Origin: Datura wrightii
Lineage: Eukaryota > Streptophyta > Magnoliopsida > Solanales > Solanaceae
Assembly (NCBI GenBank): GCA_035772735.1
Contig: JASDFA010000002.1
Coordinates: forward strand, 35,360,501-35,424,500
Length of the DNA: 64,000 nt
Direction of reading: 5' to 3'
Positions 33,461-46,672 of this stretch are shown piece after piece. The notes beneath the pieces are model-generated. The model worked only from the letters and a program-made list of their open reading frames with translations, was not told the DNA's origin and did no database searches. Numbering within the stretch: position 1 is the stretch's first letter; every line of letters begins with the position of its first letter. A program made the translations under genes and the position numbers.

Positions 33461-34712
33461 TCACAACATACCAGTGACTACATCCGGGGGGATCTCCTGC
33501 TCCTGGCGAGATGCTAAGGCATAGAATCTGTTTTGGTGCTGGCTGCCACCTGAGCTAGTAGGTGTTCCCTGATGTATTGGGCATGCGGGTGGAGCTACTA
33601 AACTGGAAGTTGGGCCTCGGCCCTTATCATGGCCCTGTATAGCTGCTGGGAAATCTATGAGCATATGTCTGGGCTTCCCACACCCAAAGCAAGCACTTGT
33701 ACATGCCAAGCACTGACCCATGTGCCTCCGACCACATCTATGGCAAACTTAGATGCCAGAATCTATGGGCCTGCTGCTCTAACCCCTAGAGCTTGATGCT
33801 CGCCCTCTCTTGTTCTGCATAGGTCTAGATGGAACACTCAACAATGAAGATGCTGGGGTTGAAGATCTATGTTGGGTCTTTTGTCGGAGCCCACCTCCTG
33901 ACCTCGGTTGAGAGAATCTATAACTATCAGCCCTGGCCCTCTTGGCCTCTCTATCCCTCATATGCGCCAGTTCCATTTGCAGGGTGTACAAGACTATCCG
34001 AGGAAAATCCATATCCTGATGGAGCATAGAGGTCCTGCAATCCTTGTCTAAATAATCCTCTACTCCATGAATAAATCTGCTCACTCGTGCCCTCTGATCA
34101 ACCACTAATTTTGGGGCATACTTTGACAGACGAGTGAAATAAAGGGCATACTCCTGCACCATCCTCCCCCTACTTAAGATTCACGAACTCAACTGTTTTC
34201 AACTCCCTCATCTGACGAAGGAAAAATCGATCTGGAAAGGAAACTTAAAACTCCTCCCAAGTGATAGGGCCTGCTTCGGCTGCCTTACTATCTTTCAACT
34301 ACCGAAACCAGATGTGCGCGACCCCTTTCTGCTAATATGAGGCAAAATCAGCACACTCAACTCCATTTACCCCCATGACCTGGGTGATCATTACAACCTC
34401 GTCGATAAACTCATGTTGATCCTTGTCCACCTTGGAACCAAGAAACTCTAGTAGGTTCATCCTTAACAAATATCTTACTTGAGTTGCTGCCACATTTCCA
34501 TTTTGCGGAACATGTGCCACTGCCTGCTGGTTGACCTGAGCAGTCAGGGTTTGTGCTAGCATCTAAATGGCCACCCGAAATTCAAAATAGGCAAGTGGCT
34601 TTGGCGCATGGTGCTCCTGGACTGGTGGGGCTTGTTGGTGCCCGTATTCATTGCCATCCTCATGGAAATTTCCATTCCCATTCCTCTTACTGTTAACTCT
34701 ACGAGGAGCCAT
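33461..34712 (-). pseudogene. gag of nested element 27436-37329
   Basis: On the minus strand from ATG 34712 (MAPRRVNSKRNGNGN). Pieces in order: LTAQVNQQAVAHVPQNG, LLRMNLLEFLGSKVDKDQHE, VQEYALYFTRLSKYAPKLVV, RVSRFIHGVEDYL and a zinc knuckle CFGCGKPRHMLIDF in which the last cysteine is F. Stops at about 34560 and 34332 and shifts near 34200 and 33780 break the frame. The protease follows with little or no gap. Confidence 0.85.
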
Positions 34713-34904
34713 GATTTTGAAATCGTGAATAGCATGAGTTAGAAGGAGAGGGAGACATTTCATCGCACGACATAGATTATGAAAGAAGGGAACATTTCCT
34801 AAACGTCTCGTAGCCTTTTCTTCATAAATGTGGCACTCTTCACACCTATTAAAAAGACTCTACTCAATGCGTCTTTCAGACACCCTAGGACACTTCAAAC
34901 CTAT

Positions 34905-34921
34905 AGGTCTGATACTAAGTT
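34905..34921 (-). other. Primer binding site of nested element 27436-37329
   Basis: On the minus strand AACTTAGTATCAGACCT follows the LTR; it matches the initiator-methionine tRNA type TTGGTATCAGAGC with two changes. Confidence 0.75.
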
Positions 34922-37329
34922 TGTCATGACCCAAACATAGGCCCGAATCAAGACACGGGAAAAGGAACCTTGAGGGACTTCAAGTCGACCCATGGCATGA
35001 ACATACATCTAACTCAATCATAAAATGATAGATCAACATAATAAACTTAGCGGAAGTCTAAAATAAGCATAACATAAGAAATACACATAAATCTGAAGCT
35101 AATTACATTCTTTTTGTCTGAAAACCCTTTAAGTCTATGAGTTGATAGGACATGACCCCAACTAACTCTCTAAAGCTAAAAACTGAAAATGCTCAATCAT
35201 AACTGAAATAAAAAGGGGCCCTCGACAAATGAGGTTTCACTAATAGGGATTGATGCAAACTCGGAAAGCTGGCTAGTGGCGGGGCTAAGTCTGATGATCT
35301 GAGCCTGTATCATGAAACGGTACAACATAGAGTATGCGATCAGTATGTGGAATGTACCGAGTATGTAAGGTAAGTAAAACCGCTTAAGTAAGTAAAACCA
35401 TTTAAAACATGCATAATATAAAACATTATCAAGATAAGAATCTGAGAGTAGGACTTGCATGCTATTTTCTAAAATCATGATCTCAACATAACATAACATC
35501 ATAACTGAATCAAATGACCCAAAGCTTAAATTTGATAATCATTAGTAAAACCAAACATTGGGTTAAACCTACTTTACAATATATTTATATATATCATGAG
35601 TGGTAAACATGTGTAACTGAAATCATGAGGAATAATGGAAAACTCATCATATAACCGACATACCACGATAGAGCTTATGTGGTCCCAACTATCACACTCA
35701 AGTGGGTTGATCCGTCCAAAGCCTTGTCAGGGCTAAGGATGATACCATGATATCAATATCAAGCTCAAGGCCTAATAGGGGCAGGGTATAGCTCACAAGG
35801 GAGGTCCCAAGGTAAAATATACATATAAGTAATATGCTACATTGGTACGTAGTTTTGAGGCATGGGTTGATCGACCCTTAGCCTACTCGGTGCTAGACAC
35901 TACTCCCAAAAACATGCATATGCTCTCCAACATTTTTTAACGAAGCTCACCATCGTTTATTGAAGAAGCGCAATAATCAAATACATCTCAAATATGAAAT
36001 TATATATATGAGAAGCTTTAGCTCAACCATACCACAAGCTAAAAAATAATAGGGAGTCTTCTCTCCAAAACAATGTGGTAAGCTTAATTCGTGAAACCAT
36101 AACTCATGCTTGAACATATGGGTATTGATTGATACTTTAACATGCTTGAGAGTACATAATTCACTTGAAAACATGATCATAAACATGGGTAACTTGAAAA
36201 CATGTTTTTCATCAATAATATCTCATCATACTTGAACATTAATCATAAATCTGAACTTTCATGAATTTCCAATAAATGAGCATTTTAAATTTATAAAGCT
36301 TGAAACATGATTTTAAATTAAAACAATGTAACTTGCTCATGAATCATAATTCAATAGTAGAAACATATTTAAATCATACCCATGTGGAGAATTAGGAACT
36401 TCATGCATTGGTTAAAACCCCAAAGAATTAACATATGAATTTTCATGATTTAGAGAGACATTGGGCATGGGTGTGAACGGATTCACCCACTCATAACCCT
36501 ACATACCTGGGGAAGATCTAATTGTACCACTACTTGAATTCCCAATGAAAGATTGAAGGAAAGCTTGAAAAAATCTAACTTGATCACCTCCTAACCCCTT
36601 CAATATGCATGCATGGTTGTGAATTAGCCTAGGATAGATTTTTATCTCATAAAACACTACATTTTGAGCCTTAAATGACGTAGTTTAGGACCCTAGGACT
36701 TAGGAATAACGAAAATACCCTTAATGAATTTCTTGAAAATTCTGCACTGTCAGTGACCACGGGTGATCCTACGGGTCGTACTAGGATACCACAAGTCTTG
36801 GTATTTGTACGTTACATCTAGTTCTTATATTCTCAGATTCTAACACCAAGACTCGACAGGATAGGTTGTTATAATGGACAATGGTCCGTCTCATTCTCCC
36901 ATTATTTTGCCTTAATGAACTGCACTTGGACTTCCCCACGAGCCACACTATGACTCGTGCCTTCTTCCAATAAGTCGTGGTTTCCATTCGTCACTTCTAC
37001 TGGGAATTTTCCTAATCTTTCCAATGGTTACTCACCCTGATCCGTTTCTACTCACAATGAGTCATTCTACAACTCGTTACTTCCTCCTTGATTAAGGATC
37101 AGTCTCACCATGACCATAAGCTATGACTCGTGAGATCAAACCACGAGTCGTGCTGTGACCCGTTACTTCCAACTTCAACTATATAGTACCTCACCATGAA
37201 CACCTCTTATGGATCATTGGTTCCACCAATGATCCATACTTTAACTCGTCCTATGATAAATTTCCAGATTTCTTCCTCTTTTCATTTTTAAATCCCAGGT
37301 CTAGTCTGGGGCACTTTTGGGGTATTATA
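34922..37329 (-). mobile_element. 5' LTR of nested element 27436-37329 (2408 bp)
   Basis: TGTCATGACCC to GGGGTATTATA on the plus strand. It aligns over its full length with 27436-29857; most differences are transitions. Word block ACGACTCGTGG at 36750-37250. Confidence 0.9.
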
Positions 37330-37334
37330 TAGAT

Positions 37335-38392
37335 CCAGGGTCTACTTTATCTTTTGTGATGCCCTATGTTGCTATTAGTTTGGAGTTAGTTCCGAAATCC
37401 TATTAGAACCTTTCATAGCCTATACTCTAGTTGGTGACTCAATTATGTTTGACGAGAATACAAAAGTTGCCCTTTCACAATTTTTCAGTATGTCATCTTA
37501 GCCAATATAGTACAGTTAGACATGACTGATTTTGATGTTATCTTTGGTATGGATTGGTTGCATGTGTGTTATGCTATAGTGAATTATTGAACTCATACGG
37601 TAGAGTTTCGGTTTCTGAGTGAGCCAGTCCTAGAATGGAAGGGTAGTTCAGTTGTGCCTGTAGGTCGCTTTGTTTCCTACCTTAAGGTGAGAAAGATGAT
37701 TTCAAAGGGTTGTATTTACTATTTAGTTCAGGTTAAGGATGCAACGTCCGAAATCCCAACTCTCTAGTCAGTTCCTATAGTATGTGACTATCTAGAGGTT
37801 TTCCCAGATGATCTACTAGGAGCCCTTCCCGTGCAGGAGATTGATTTTGGTATTGACCTTCTTCCCGATACCCAGTGTATATCTATTCCTCCATACAGAA
37901 TGACTACACTTGAGCTAAAAGAGTTGAAAGAACTGTTGAAGGATCATTAGATAAAGGATTCATCAGACCTAGCAAGTCCTGGTAGGGTGCACCATTTCTA
38001 TTTGTTCGAAAGAAGGATGGGTCTCTTCATATGTGCATTGACTATCAACAGTTGAACAAGGTTACAATCAGGAACAAGTATCCCCTCCTCGGAATTGATG
38101 ACTAGTTTGACCAACTTCAGAGTGCTAAGTGCTTCTCAAAGATAGACCTCAGATCCGTATATCACCTTCTAAGAGTTAGGGAGAGAGATATTCCAAAGAC
38201 AGCTTTTAGGACTTGATATAGTCACTATGAGTTTGTGGTTATGTCTTTTGGATTAATGAATGCTCCTGCAACTTTTATGGATTTGATGAACGAGGTGTTC
38301 AAGCCATATTTGGACAAGTTCATGATTATCTTCATAGATGACATTCTGATATACTCTCGAAGAAAGGAGAAGCATGTCGCTCATTTGAGATT
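37335..38392 (+). pseudogene. Protease and first part of RT, large chromovirus
   Basis: Resumes directly after the TAGAT duplication. The protease has VIFGMDWLHVCYA at about 37535 and SYLKVRKMISKGCIYY at 37675. RT begins near 37900 with a shift at 37948. It then keeps MCIDYQQLNKVTI (38030), FSKIDLRSVYHLLRV and FIDDILIYSRR (38330), the catalytic two aspartates included. It ends abruptly at about 38392 inside RT, where LTR sequence of the next nested element begins. The rest of RT, RNase H and the first half of integrase are missing from the window. Confidence 0.85.
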
Positions 38393-39301
38393 GTATTATA
38401 ATAATATTTCTGGAATATTCTGCTGGGACTTGTACTATTTTACTGAATTTCATGCTGAACATTGTATTATATTTCTAACATTCTTACTAAATTTCATACT
38501 GAACATAATATACGACTTCTGAAACATTCCACTAAAATTCATACTATTTTGCTATACTAGAATTACTAGCTTGCCGAAAGAAACTGGCTTTACATACCTC
38601 AACTGCCGACTTTCTGATTAACTGGCGTAGCTCAGCTAATATTCAGCTATTTCTCCCAACTGTATCCATATTCACGAAAGAATAGAATTAATTCTACTAT
38701 TATTTTGGAAAGAAACCATATTATGGGTATACCTACTGCCTATTCTTCGACTTATCGAAGAACGGCCGAAAACTCGCTATTTCTCGGGGGTCTAGAAGGG
38801 AGAAATACTCACTTTAATGCTGGGAGTATATTAATACTAGTTTGGAGCAATTACGCTTACCTTAGCTCGGCGTGACGATGATTTGCTGGCCGAATTTCGC
38901 GAAACTAACTCTGCAAGAATGCTCCCGACAGCTTTATACTTCGATAGCCGAAGTTAATTCGAGTTTGGACTGTGTTTGACAATGTAAACAGAAGAAAATT
39001 TAATCAAACCCTTTGTTCCCCTCTATTTCTATTCATTTACTGGAAATTATATGAAGGGAAAATGATTTAAAATGAAGTGGGAGCCTTATAAACTTGGGGC
39101 CTTTTAGTCGTATTTGTCGAATGCAATTTATAAGTCGCATTTGTCGAATGCGATTTATAAGTCGCATTTGCCTTGCAACGTTCCAACTTGGCGCTTGTCC
39201 GGTCTCTCCCCGGGCCCTTTTCTCGCACGTATGGCATTTTAAAACTCTTTACAAACATGTCAATAGGCCAACTAAGTGTCAAGAACTTACGGGATGTAAC
39301 A
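38393..39301 (-). mobile_element. Truncated 3' LTR of nested element 38393-46793
   Basis: Matches 45915-46793 of the partner LTR, from TTCTGGAATATTCTGCTGGG to GGGATGTAACA. The left limit is uncertain by about ten bases because of shared TAATAAT. The palindromic word block at 39106-39180 has one more unit than the partner LTR. Confidence 0.85.
39106..39180 (-). repeat. AAGTCGCATTTGTCGAATGC word array, 3' LTR
   Basis: About two and a half tandem units of 27-28 bases (AAGTCGCATTTGTCGAATGC then GATTTAT) just upstream of the TATA region of this minus-strand LTR (near 39085-39092). Each unit holds an inverted repeat with 8-base arms (GTCGCATT and AATGCGAC) around TGTCG. The partner LTR has about one and a half units. 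Confidence 0.8.
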
Positions 39302-39318
39302 TCCTTCCCCCCTTAAGA
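39302..39318 (-). other. Polypurine tract of nested element 38393-46793
   Basis: On the minus strand CTTAAGGGGGGAAGGA lies directly before the 3' LTR start TGTTACATCCC. Confidence 0.8.
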
Positions 39319-39571
39319 ACATTCGTCCTCGAATGTTAACTTCTGTTTATAGAAATTTTAACTTGCTCTACCTTTTCTGAAAAAATTTCGGCAGAGTTTC
39401 CCCTGTAATATGGACTATCTCAAAAATCCTGAAATGCAGAAAAAGTCCAATATAGGTACTCCATATAATACTATAGTATCCATTACATAATAAACTGAAG
39501 TCATCATCTAACTCATACACATGAATATAAAGAAACTCACAAAACAACAATATCAACATACCTCTTACTAA

Positions 39572-42500
39572 CTAAGACTGAAATAACTGAGGGTATCTGG
39601 ATTTCATATCTTCTTCTGCTTCCCAAGTCATTTCCTCTCGGTTCCTGTTATGCCATAATACTTTTATAGAAGCAACATCTTTAGTTCTTAATCTGCGGAT
39701 CTGCCGGTCTAATATGACTACTGGAACTTCTTCATAGGCCAACTCCTCTGTAACCTAAACATCTTGGACTGGGACAATTCGGGAGGGATCTCCTATGCAC
39801 TTTGTCAACATTGATACATGAAAAACTGGGTGGACAGATTCTAACTCTGGAGGTAAGTCTAACTCATATGCCACTTGGCCTATTCTTCGGTGAATTCGAT
39901 AAGGCCCAACAAACCTCGGGCTGAGCTTTCCTTTCTTGCCAAATCTCTTAACACCCTTCATCAGCGAAACTTTCAGAAACACCAAATCACCTATATTAAA
40001 TTCCAAGTTTCTGCTCTGCACATCAGCATAAGATTTCTAGCGGCTCTGAGCAGTTAGTAGACGTTCTCTGATAAGCTTTACGTTTTCCTCCGACTGTTGA
40101 ATGATATCTGGCCCAATCAATGTTGATTCTCCTACCTCAAACCAACCAACTGGAGATCTGCACTTTCGCCCATATAATGCCTCATAAGGCGCCATTTGAA
40201 TAGCTGAATGGTAACTGTTATTATAGGCGAACTTAATGAGTGGTAAATGTTCACTCTAGCTAACCTCTGAAATAAAACACACATGCTCACAACATATCCT
40301 CGAGCATTTGAATTGTGCGTTCTGCCTGCCCATCTGTCTGAGGATGAAAAGTTGTGCTCAGGTTAACCTGCGTCCCCAAGCCTCTCTGAAATGATTGCCA
40401 GAATTTAGCTATAAAATGCACCCCTCTGTCGGAGATAATGGACACTTGAACACCATGCAACCTGACTATTTCTCTGATATACAGCTCAGCATAATCCTCG
40501 GCGGAAAAGGTAGCCCTTACTGGCAGAAAATGAGTTGATTTTGTCAGTCTGTAAACAATCACCCAGATCGAATCATATCTACACCTGGTGCAGGGTAATC
40601 CTACTATAGAATCCATATTTAGTTCTTTCCATTTCCATAGAGGCACAGCTATATCCTGAGTCAGTTCGTCTGGTTTCTGATGTTCAGCTTTTACCTGCTG
40701 GCAGTTGGGACACTAAGCTACGAATTCTGCTATCCCATTGTTCATTCCTGGCCACCAGTAGATTTCTTTTATATCGTAGTACATTCGCATAATGTACCTT
40801 GCCCATAATCTGCTGGCGAAGCCCTGCAACGTCTGGAACACAAAGGCAGTCTTTATATCATAATACCCTATCCTTGGTTGTTTGAAAATCTGTCACCTCT
40901 CCTTGCTGAACTTTATTTCTAAGCTGAACCAGGCTAGGATCTTTACACTTCCGTTCCTTTACTTCCACGACTAAAGACGACATTGTAGTGTTCTGGATTA
41001 CTGCTCTGTTGTCCTATGTTTCTACTACACGAACGGCTAAATTGGCTAACTGATGCAATTTCCGGGCTAATTCCCGCTGCTCAAGCTGTAAGTGTTCCAG
41101 ACTTCCCATAGATTTACGGCTAAGGGCATCTGCCACCACATTAGCTCTCCCTGGGTGATACAGAATATTCACATCATAGTCTTTCAACAGCTCTAACCAG
41201 TGACACTGCCGTAAATTCAACTCTTTATGGTTGAAGATATACTGTAGGCACTTATGATCAGTGGAAATATCCACGTGGACGCCATACAAGTAATGTCTCC
41301 ATATCTTTAAGGCGTGAATCACTACGGCCGATTCTAGGTCATGGGTAGGATAGTTCTTTTCATGTTTCCTCAGTTGTCTAGAAGCATAAGCAATTACTTT
41401 ATCATGCTGTATAAACACACATCCTAACCCAACACCTGAAGCGTCACAATAAACTGCATAACCTTCTGTACCTTCTGGCAATGCTAACACTAGAGTTGAT
41501 GCTAACCTGTCCTTCAATTCTTGGAAGCTCTGCTCACATGCCTCAGTCCACTGAAATTTTGATGCCTTCTGCGTCAGTTTAGTCAGAGGTGCTACTAAGG
41601 TGGAAAATCCTTCAACAAACCTTCTATAGTACCCTGCTAACCCCAAGAACTGCGTACCTCGGTCAGAGTGGTAGGTCTAGGCCATGCTTTTACTGCTTCT
41701 ATCTTTTGTGTATCTTCCTGTATACCAGCATCCGACACGATATGACCCAAAAAGGCTACTAAATTCAACCAAAGTTCACATTTAGTGAACTTGGCATATA
41801 GCAAACGATCTCTGAGAATTTGGAGCACTATCCGCAAATGATCCTGGTGGTCTGCCTCTGAGCGAGAATACACCAGAATATCGTCAATAAACACTATCAC
41901 GAACAAGTCCAGGTATGGTCTGAAAATACTGTTCATCAAGTCCATAAACACGATTGGAATATTCGTCAACCCAAAGTACATGACTAAGAATTCAAAATGG
42001 TCGTATCTGGTCCTGAAGGCAGTCTTTAGAATGTCCCTTTCATGAACCCGAACCTGATGATATCCGGACCTTAAGTCAATTTTTGAGAAATATCTGGCTC
42101 CCTGTAACTGATCAAATAAATCATCTATTCTGGGAAGCAGATACTTATTCTTGACTGTGACTTTATTCAGTTGCCGATAGTCTATACACATGCGGAGGGA
42201 ACTATCCTTCTTTCTCACAAACAAAGCTGGCGCACCCCAAGGTGAAGTACTCGGTCTAATAAAGCCCTTGTCTAACAAATCCTTCAACTGCTCCTTTAGT
42301 TCTCTGAGTTCAGCAGGAGCCATACGATAAGGGGGAATTGATATAGGCTAAGTGCCCGGCAATAAATCAATTACAAAGTCTATTTCCCTTTTTAGGGGAA
42401 TACCAGGTAACTCATCTGGAAATACATCGGGGAATTCATTCACCACTGGAACAGACTGGAGAGTCGGAGGCTCTACCCGAATATCCTGAACTCTGACATT

Positions 42501-42941
42501 GTGGTAAATGCACCCCTTGTCTATCAACTTTCTCTCCGAAAGATAAGAAATAAACCTACCTTTTGGCATAGTTGTATTGCCCATCCACTCACGTACTGCT
42601 TCCCTTGGAAAGTGGAATCGAACCATCTTGGTCTAGCATTCTACATTGGCATAACATGGAGCTAACAAATCCATACCCCTAATGGCGTCAAAATCAACTA
42701 TTTCTAACTCTACCAAATCTGCTGTGGTCTGACGACCAGCAACCTCTACTGTACACCCTCAATAAACCCTTCTGACTATGATAGAGTCACCGACGGGTGT
42801 AGATACTGAAAAGGGTTGCCTAATCAATTTTGGTATAATACTGAACTTTCGAACCACTAATGGGGTAACATAGGACAAGGTAGATCCCGGATCGATTAAT
42901 ACATAAGCAGGGTGAGAGAAAATAGTCATCATACCTGTCAC
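39572..42941 (-). pseudogene. pol of nested family-2 element: protease to chromodomain
   Basis: The best preserved pol in the window, minus strand. Protease: YVLIDPGSTLSYV (about 42905). RT (42323-41637): ALFVRKKDSSLRMCIDYRQL, FSKIDLRSGYHQVRV, then FIDDILVYSRSE (about 41890). A shift at ~41640 leads into RNase H (41646-41014): AVYCDASGVGLGCV, STDHKCLQYIF, YHPGRANVVADALSRKS. Integrase: zinc finger CPNCQQVKAE (40710), core 40646-40287 with the motifs SIVGLP, SDRGVHF and DGQAERTIQ. The last part has VHPVFHVSMLTKCIGDP and a chromodomain-like VVILDRQIRRLRTKDV, then IKVLWHNRN and TWEAEEDM, ending at TAG 39574-39572. About eight stops or shifts. Confidence 0.92.
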
Positions 42942-42965
42942 AACATGTGGAGACGCCTCTGAATC

Positions 42966-44326
42966 CTATATCCCTAGTAATCCATAGGTACGGCTTGGGC
43001 CCGTACCTGCACTAGAGGCCCCTGATCTGCCTTGGCCTCTGCCTGCTAAAACTGAGAGCCTGCGCTCTGCAGGGGCTGCTGGAGCTCGCGACCCTGATGA
43101 TGCCCTATCCTGTCTATCCTGGTCACCCTGACCTCTGGCTGGACAATCTTTCATCACATAACCCTCATGTCCACATATATAACACCCTATGGAGCCATAT
43201 CTGCAAGCTCCAGAGTGGCGTCGGCTACAAATAGGGAAAAGTGGTAGTGTATACCTGCTCTGCTTTGCTCTCCTCTACTGGGGTGAATCTACTGTTCGAG
43301 AACTTCCACCGGACTCTGACTGTCCTCGGCGACTAAATCTACCCCTCTGCTACTGTGATGGAGGCGAGGGTCTAGGTGGCCTATCTGACAACCGTGGCCT
43401 AGGCCCTCTCGAAATCTCCCCCTGTAACTCATCTGACCTGTCCCTGCGACGCTGTTCCTGACTTGTTTGTCTGCTATCCTGTTGCCACTGTCTGAGGCCC
43501 TCAATAGTCTAGCAAAAGCCTGCACTCGAGCAATATCTATATCTTCCCGCAAAGTAGCTGTCATACAGGCCTCAATATACTATGGGTTCATCCCCATAAT
43601 AAACCGGTGGACTCTGGATGGCATGGTGTCTACAAAGGCCGGAGCATAGCGGGCCAAAGAATCGAACTGCAGGGCGTACTGTTGAACACTCATCGCCCCC
43701 TGCTCCAGGTGTAAAAACTGGTTCATCCAGGCCTTTCGGATCTCTCGTGGTAGGTAACGGTCCAGGAAAGTCTCTAAAAAGCTAGACCAGGTCGGAGGGG
43801 CAACATCTCTCCCTCAAGACCTTTCCCAACTCTCATACCACAACATAGCAATATCCCGCAGTCATAATACCGCCAATTCAACCGACTCTTTATATGTAAC
43901 ATGCATTACCCGAAAAATCCTCTACATCTGATCTAGGAAGTCCTGGGGGTCCTCCATCCGATTCGACCCTGTGAACTGCGGGGGACATAGTTCCAGGAAT
44001 TCTCGGGCCCTCGAACTACTAGGCTCACCCGATAACTCTGTAGTTATGGGTGGCATTGACTGGCGCTGAGTATCCATCATTTGTGCTAACATAACTACAG
44101 CACTCCTGACCTCCTGGTCAGATGGTGTAGGTATAGGAACTGTTGGAGGTGGTGTCGTCCCGAGTGACTCCTGATAGGGTGGAGACTGCTGAGAAGGTCG
44201 GGATGATGCCTCTGTATCACCCTCAGATTTGGCTGATTCTAATCGAGACTGGGGCATCCTGCTGGTGCCCTCTCCTGCTGTTGTATCCAATCTTCAGCTT
44301 GTGATAGGATGTCGCTGATCTGACAT
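42966..44326 (-). pseudogene. gag of nested family-2 element
   Basis: On the minus strand from ATG 44326 (MSDQRHPITS), TGA at codon 11, then open from 44290 to 43922 with PPQFTGSNRMEDPQDFLDQM. The capsid part continues with stops at about 43920 and 43590 and a shift near 43500. A zinc knuckle CYICGHEGYVMKDC (CX2CX4-type, Y at the usual H+1 position) lies at 43146-43187. An arginine/alanine-rich linker leads to the protease. Homologous to the gag at 16173-17109 along its whole preserved length. Confidence 0.88.
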
Positions 44327-44521
44327 TTTATCTATAAACAAAGAGTATAGTAAGCTTTAGGGACTCAACCCTATACTGTACTACTCTATGGCACGACTGA
44401 ATGTGAAGAAAGAGTAACCATCCTATCATGTCTTGGAGCCTTCTGTCTATGGTATGTGGTGCACAACACATCCATAGAAAAGACTCTACTTAGCATGGCT
44501 TGTAGACTGCCTGGGATACGA

Positions 44522-44540
44522 CCTGTTCTGATACCAAGTT
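44522..44540 (-). other. Primer binding site of nested family-2 element
   Basis: On the minus strand AACTTGGTATCAGAACAGG follows the LTR; initiator-methionine tRNA type with one change. Confidence 0.8.
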
Positions 44541-46604
44541 TGTCATGCCCCACCTTGTGAGGCATGACTGGCACCTAGTGCCCTACTAGGACCTAGACTG
44601 CTGGACTACTGAGCCTAAGCACTTCTGGTGCCAGGCTGGCTCTAATTCTTGATTTATGAAAACAACGGGCTATATAACGGCTGTAAATACAGCCTCCTGC
44701 CAGCAAGGCCTATAGCCACCTGTAGGAATATAACAGCTACCTAGAACAACTGAACATAAGGGAACCTATGCGGGCCAACAAGACCACCATGCTGACTAGT
44801 TATCACTGAAAAGTAGAATCTAGTGCTAAACTGATCTGTGACTAACAATGTCACCAACTGACAACTGAACAAGGCCCCACACGGCAATCACATGCAAACT
44901 AAAAACATACACATGGCCCCACACGATAGGTACCACTCACCACAGGGAATATACAATCCGCAAGCCTCTAAGAATAATAAGATGGTCGGGATAGGGCCTC
45001 GGCCTACCCATACTGCACAACAAAAAGGGAAGTAAACCTTTAGCTGTCAAGCTCCGGATGATAGGAGCTGAAGACTCTATATAATGGCTGGAACTACGAG
45101 GGATCTACTCCTCGTCTATGAGTACCTGTAGGCAAGTAATGCAGCACCCCAAAACGGCGTCAGTACCACTGGTACTGAGTATGCAAGGCAATAACTGAAA
45201 ATAACTGAAAGCAAACAATAATACTAATAGATACTGAAGTAATAGGAGATGGGCTGAGACTGATTGAAAAGAGCGTAACTTTACTGAAGAGAGTAAGAGT
45301 CAGACTTGATAACATGGCAGTCTACTTTCTATCTATTAATAACTAACACAACATAGCATACAAAAACCTTACCAGCCCCCATAAGCCGTAAGGTACCAAC
45401 CAACACACAATCTATAAACCCATACCCAGGTCATACCATCCACCTAGTAACTATAAGCATCCTGCTGGCCCCCTGGGTATGCAACTTGGGCTCGCTGGGC
45501 CCCTGACTGTAGCTGTATCTGAGTCCGGAGGACTCCTTAAATCTTAAATCTTAAATCTGTAATCTAAAATCTGAAATCTGCATCCCGAGTGCAAGCGCTC
45601 GACAGGGTGTGTGGTATAGTGCTGATTAGCCTACTATGGGGAATCTGCATCCCATCTTCGTCCACTGGCGGATGGCATCCCACTCCGTAGACCGACGTAT
45701 CCTCACCCTCTGGCGGGTGAGTCGACACAGCTATTAACCCTGGGGCGGTTAAGGAAGCTCTAAGGTTGCCAAAGACAGAACAATCATGTCTCCACAGATA
45801 GCAATAGGAACATGTAATATATATACTGGATCTGATAATAACATTTATGTTCTGGTATTCTGTTCTGAATCTCATATTGAAATGTACTGAATCTGATACT
45901 GAAATATACTGAATCTGTAATAATAATTCTGGAATATTCTGCTGGGACTTATACTGTTTTACTAAATTTCATGCTGAACACTGTATTATATTTCTAACAT
46001 GCTTACTAAATTTCATACTGAACATAATATACGACTTCTGAAACACTCTACTAAAATTCGTACTATTTTGCTATACTAGAACTACTAGCTTGCCGAAAGA
46101 AACTGGCTTTTACATACCTCAACTGCCGACTTTCTGATTAACTGGCGTAGCTCGGCTAGTATTTAGCTATTTCTCCCAACTGTATTCATATTCACGAAAG
46201 AATAGAATTAATTCTACTATTATTTTGGAAAGAAACCATATTATGGCTATACCTACTGCCTATTCTTCGACTTATTGAAGAACGCCGAAAACTCGCTATT
46301 TCTCGGGGGTCTAGAAGGGAGAAATATTCACTTTAATGCTGGGAGTATATTAATACTAGTTTGGAGCAATTCCGCTTACCTTAGCTCGGCGTGATGATGA
46401 TTTGCCGGCCGAGTTTTGCGAAACTAACTCCGCAGGAATGCTCTTGGCAGCTTCATACTTCGCTACACGAAGTTAATTCGAGTTTGGACTTCATTTGACG
46501 GTGTAAACAGAAGGAAATTTAATCAAACCCTTCATTCCCCTCTGTTTTTGTTCGTTTACTAGAAATTATATGAAGGGAAAATGATTTAAAACGAAGTGGG
46601 AGCC

Positions 46605-46611
46605 TTATATA
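46605..46611 (-). promoter_or_regulatory. TATA box of nested family-2 LTR
   Basis: On the minus strand TATATAA within CCAGGTATATAAGGCTCCC, 12 bases downstream of the palindromic word block. Context conserved with 13624-13631. Confidence 0.6.
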
Positions 46612-46622
46612 CCTGGTGCCTT

Positions 46623-46672
46623 TAAGTCACATTTGTCGAATGCGACTTATAAGTCGCATTTGCCTTGCGACA
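46623..46672 (-). repeat. GTCGCAT palindromic block, 5' LTR
   Basis: Contains a perfect 22-base palindrome (46639-46660) with arms AATGCGAC on either side of TTATAA, plus a further TTTGTCG and GTCGC at the outside. It occupies the same place as the 40-bp cassette in the relative at 13561-13600. Confidence 0.85.

Larger units (their letters stand above)
27436..37329 (-). mobile_element. Nested family-3 chromovirus with duplication TAGAT
   Basis: A complete minus-strand LTR retrotransposon of 9894 bp. Ends are TGTCACGACCC (left) and GGGGTATTATA (right), flanked by perfect TAGAT repeats (27431-27435 and 37330-37334). Removing it rejoins the protease active-site codons of the outer element. It has two LTRs of 2422 and 2408 bases, a primer site, gag, protease, RT, RNase H, integrase, chromodomain and polypurine tract, all in order but with stops and shifts. 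Same family as its host element. Confidence 0.95.
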
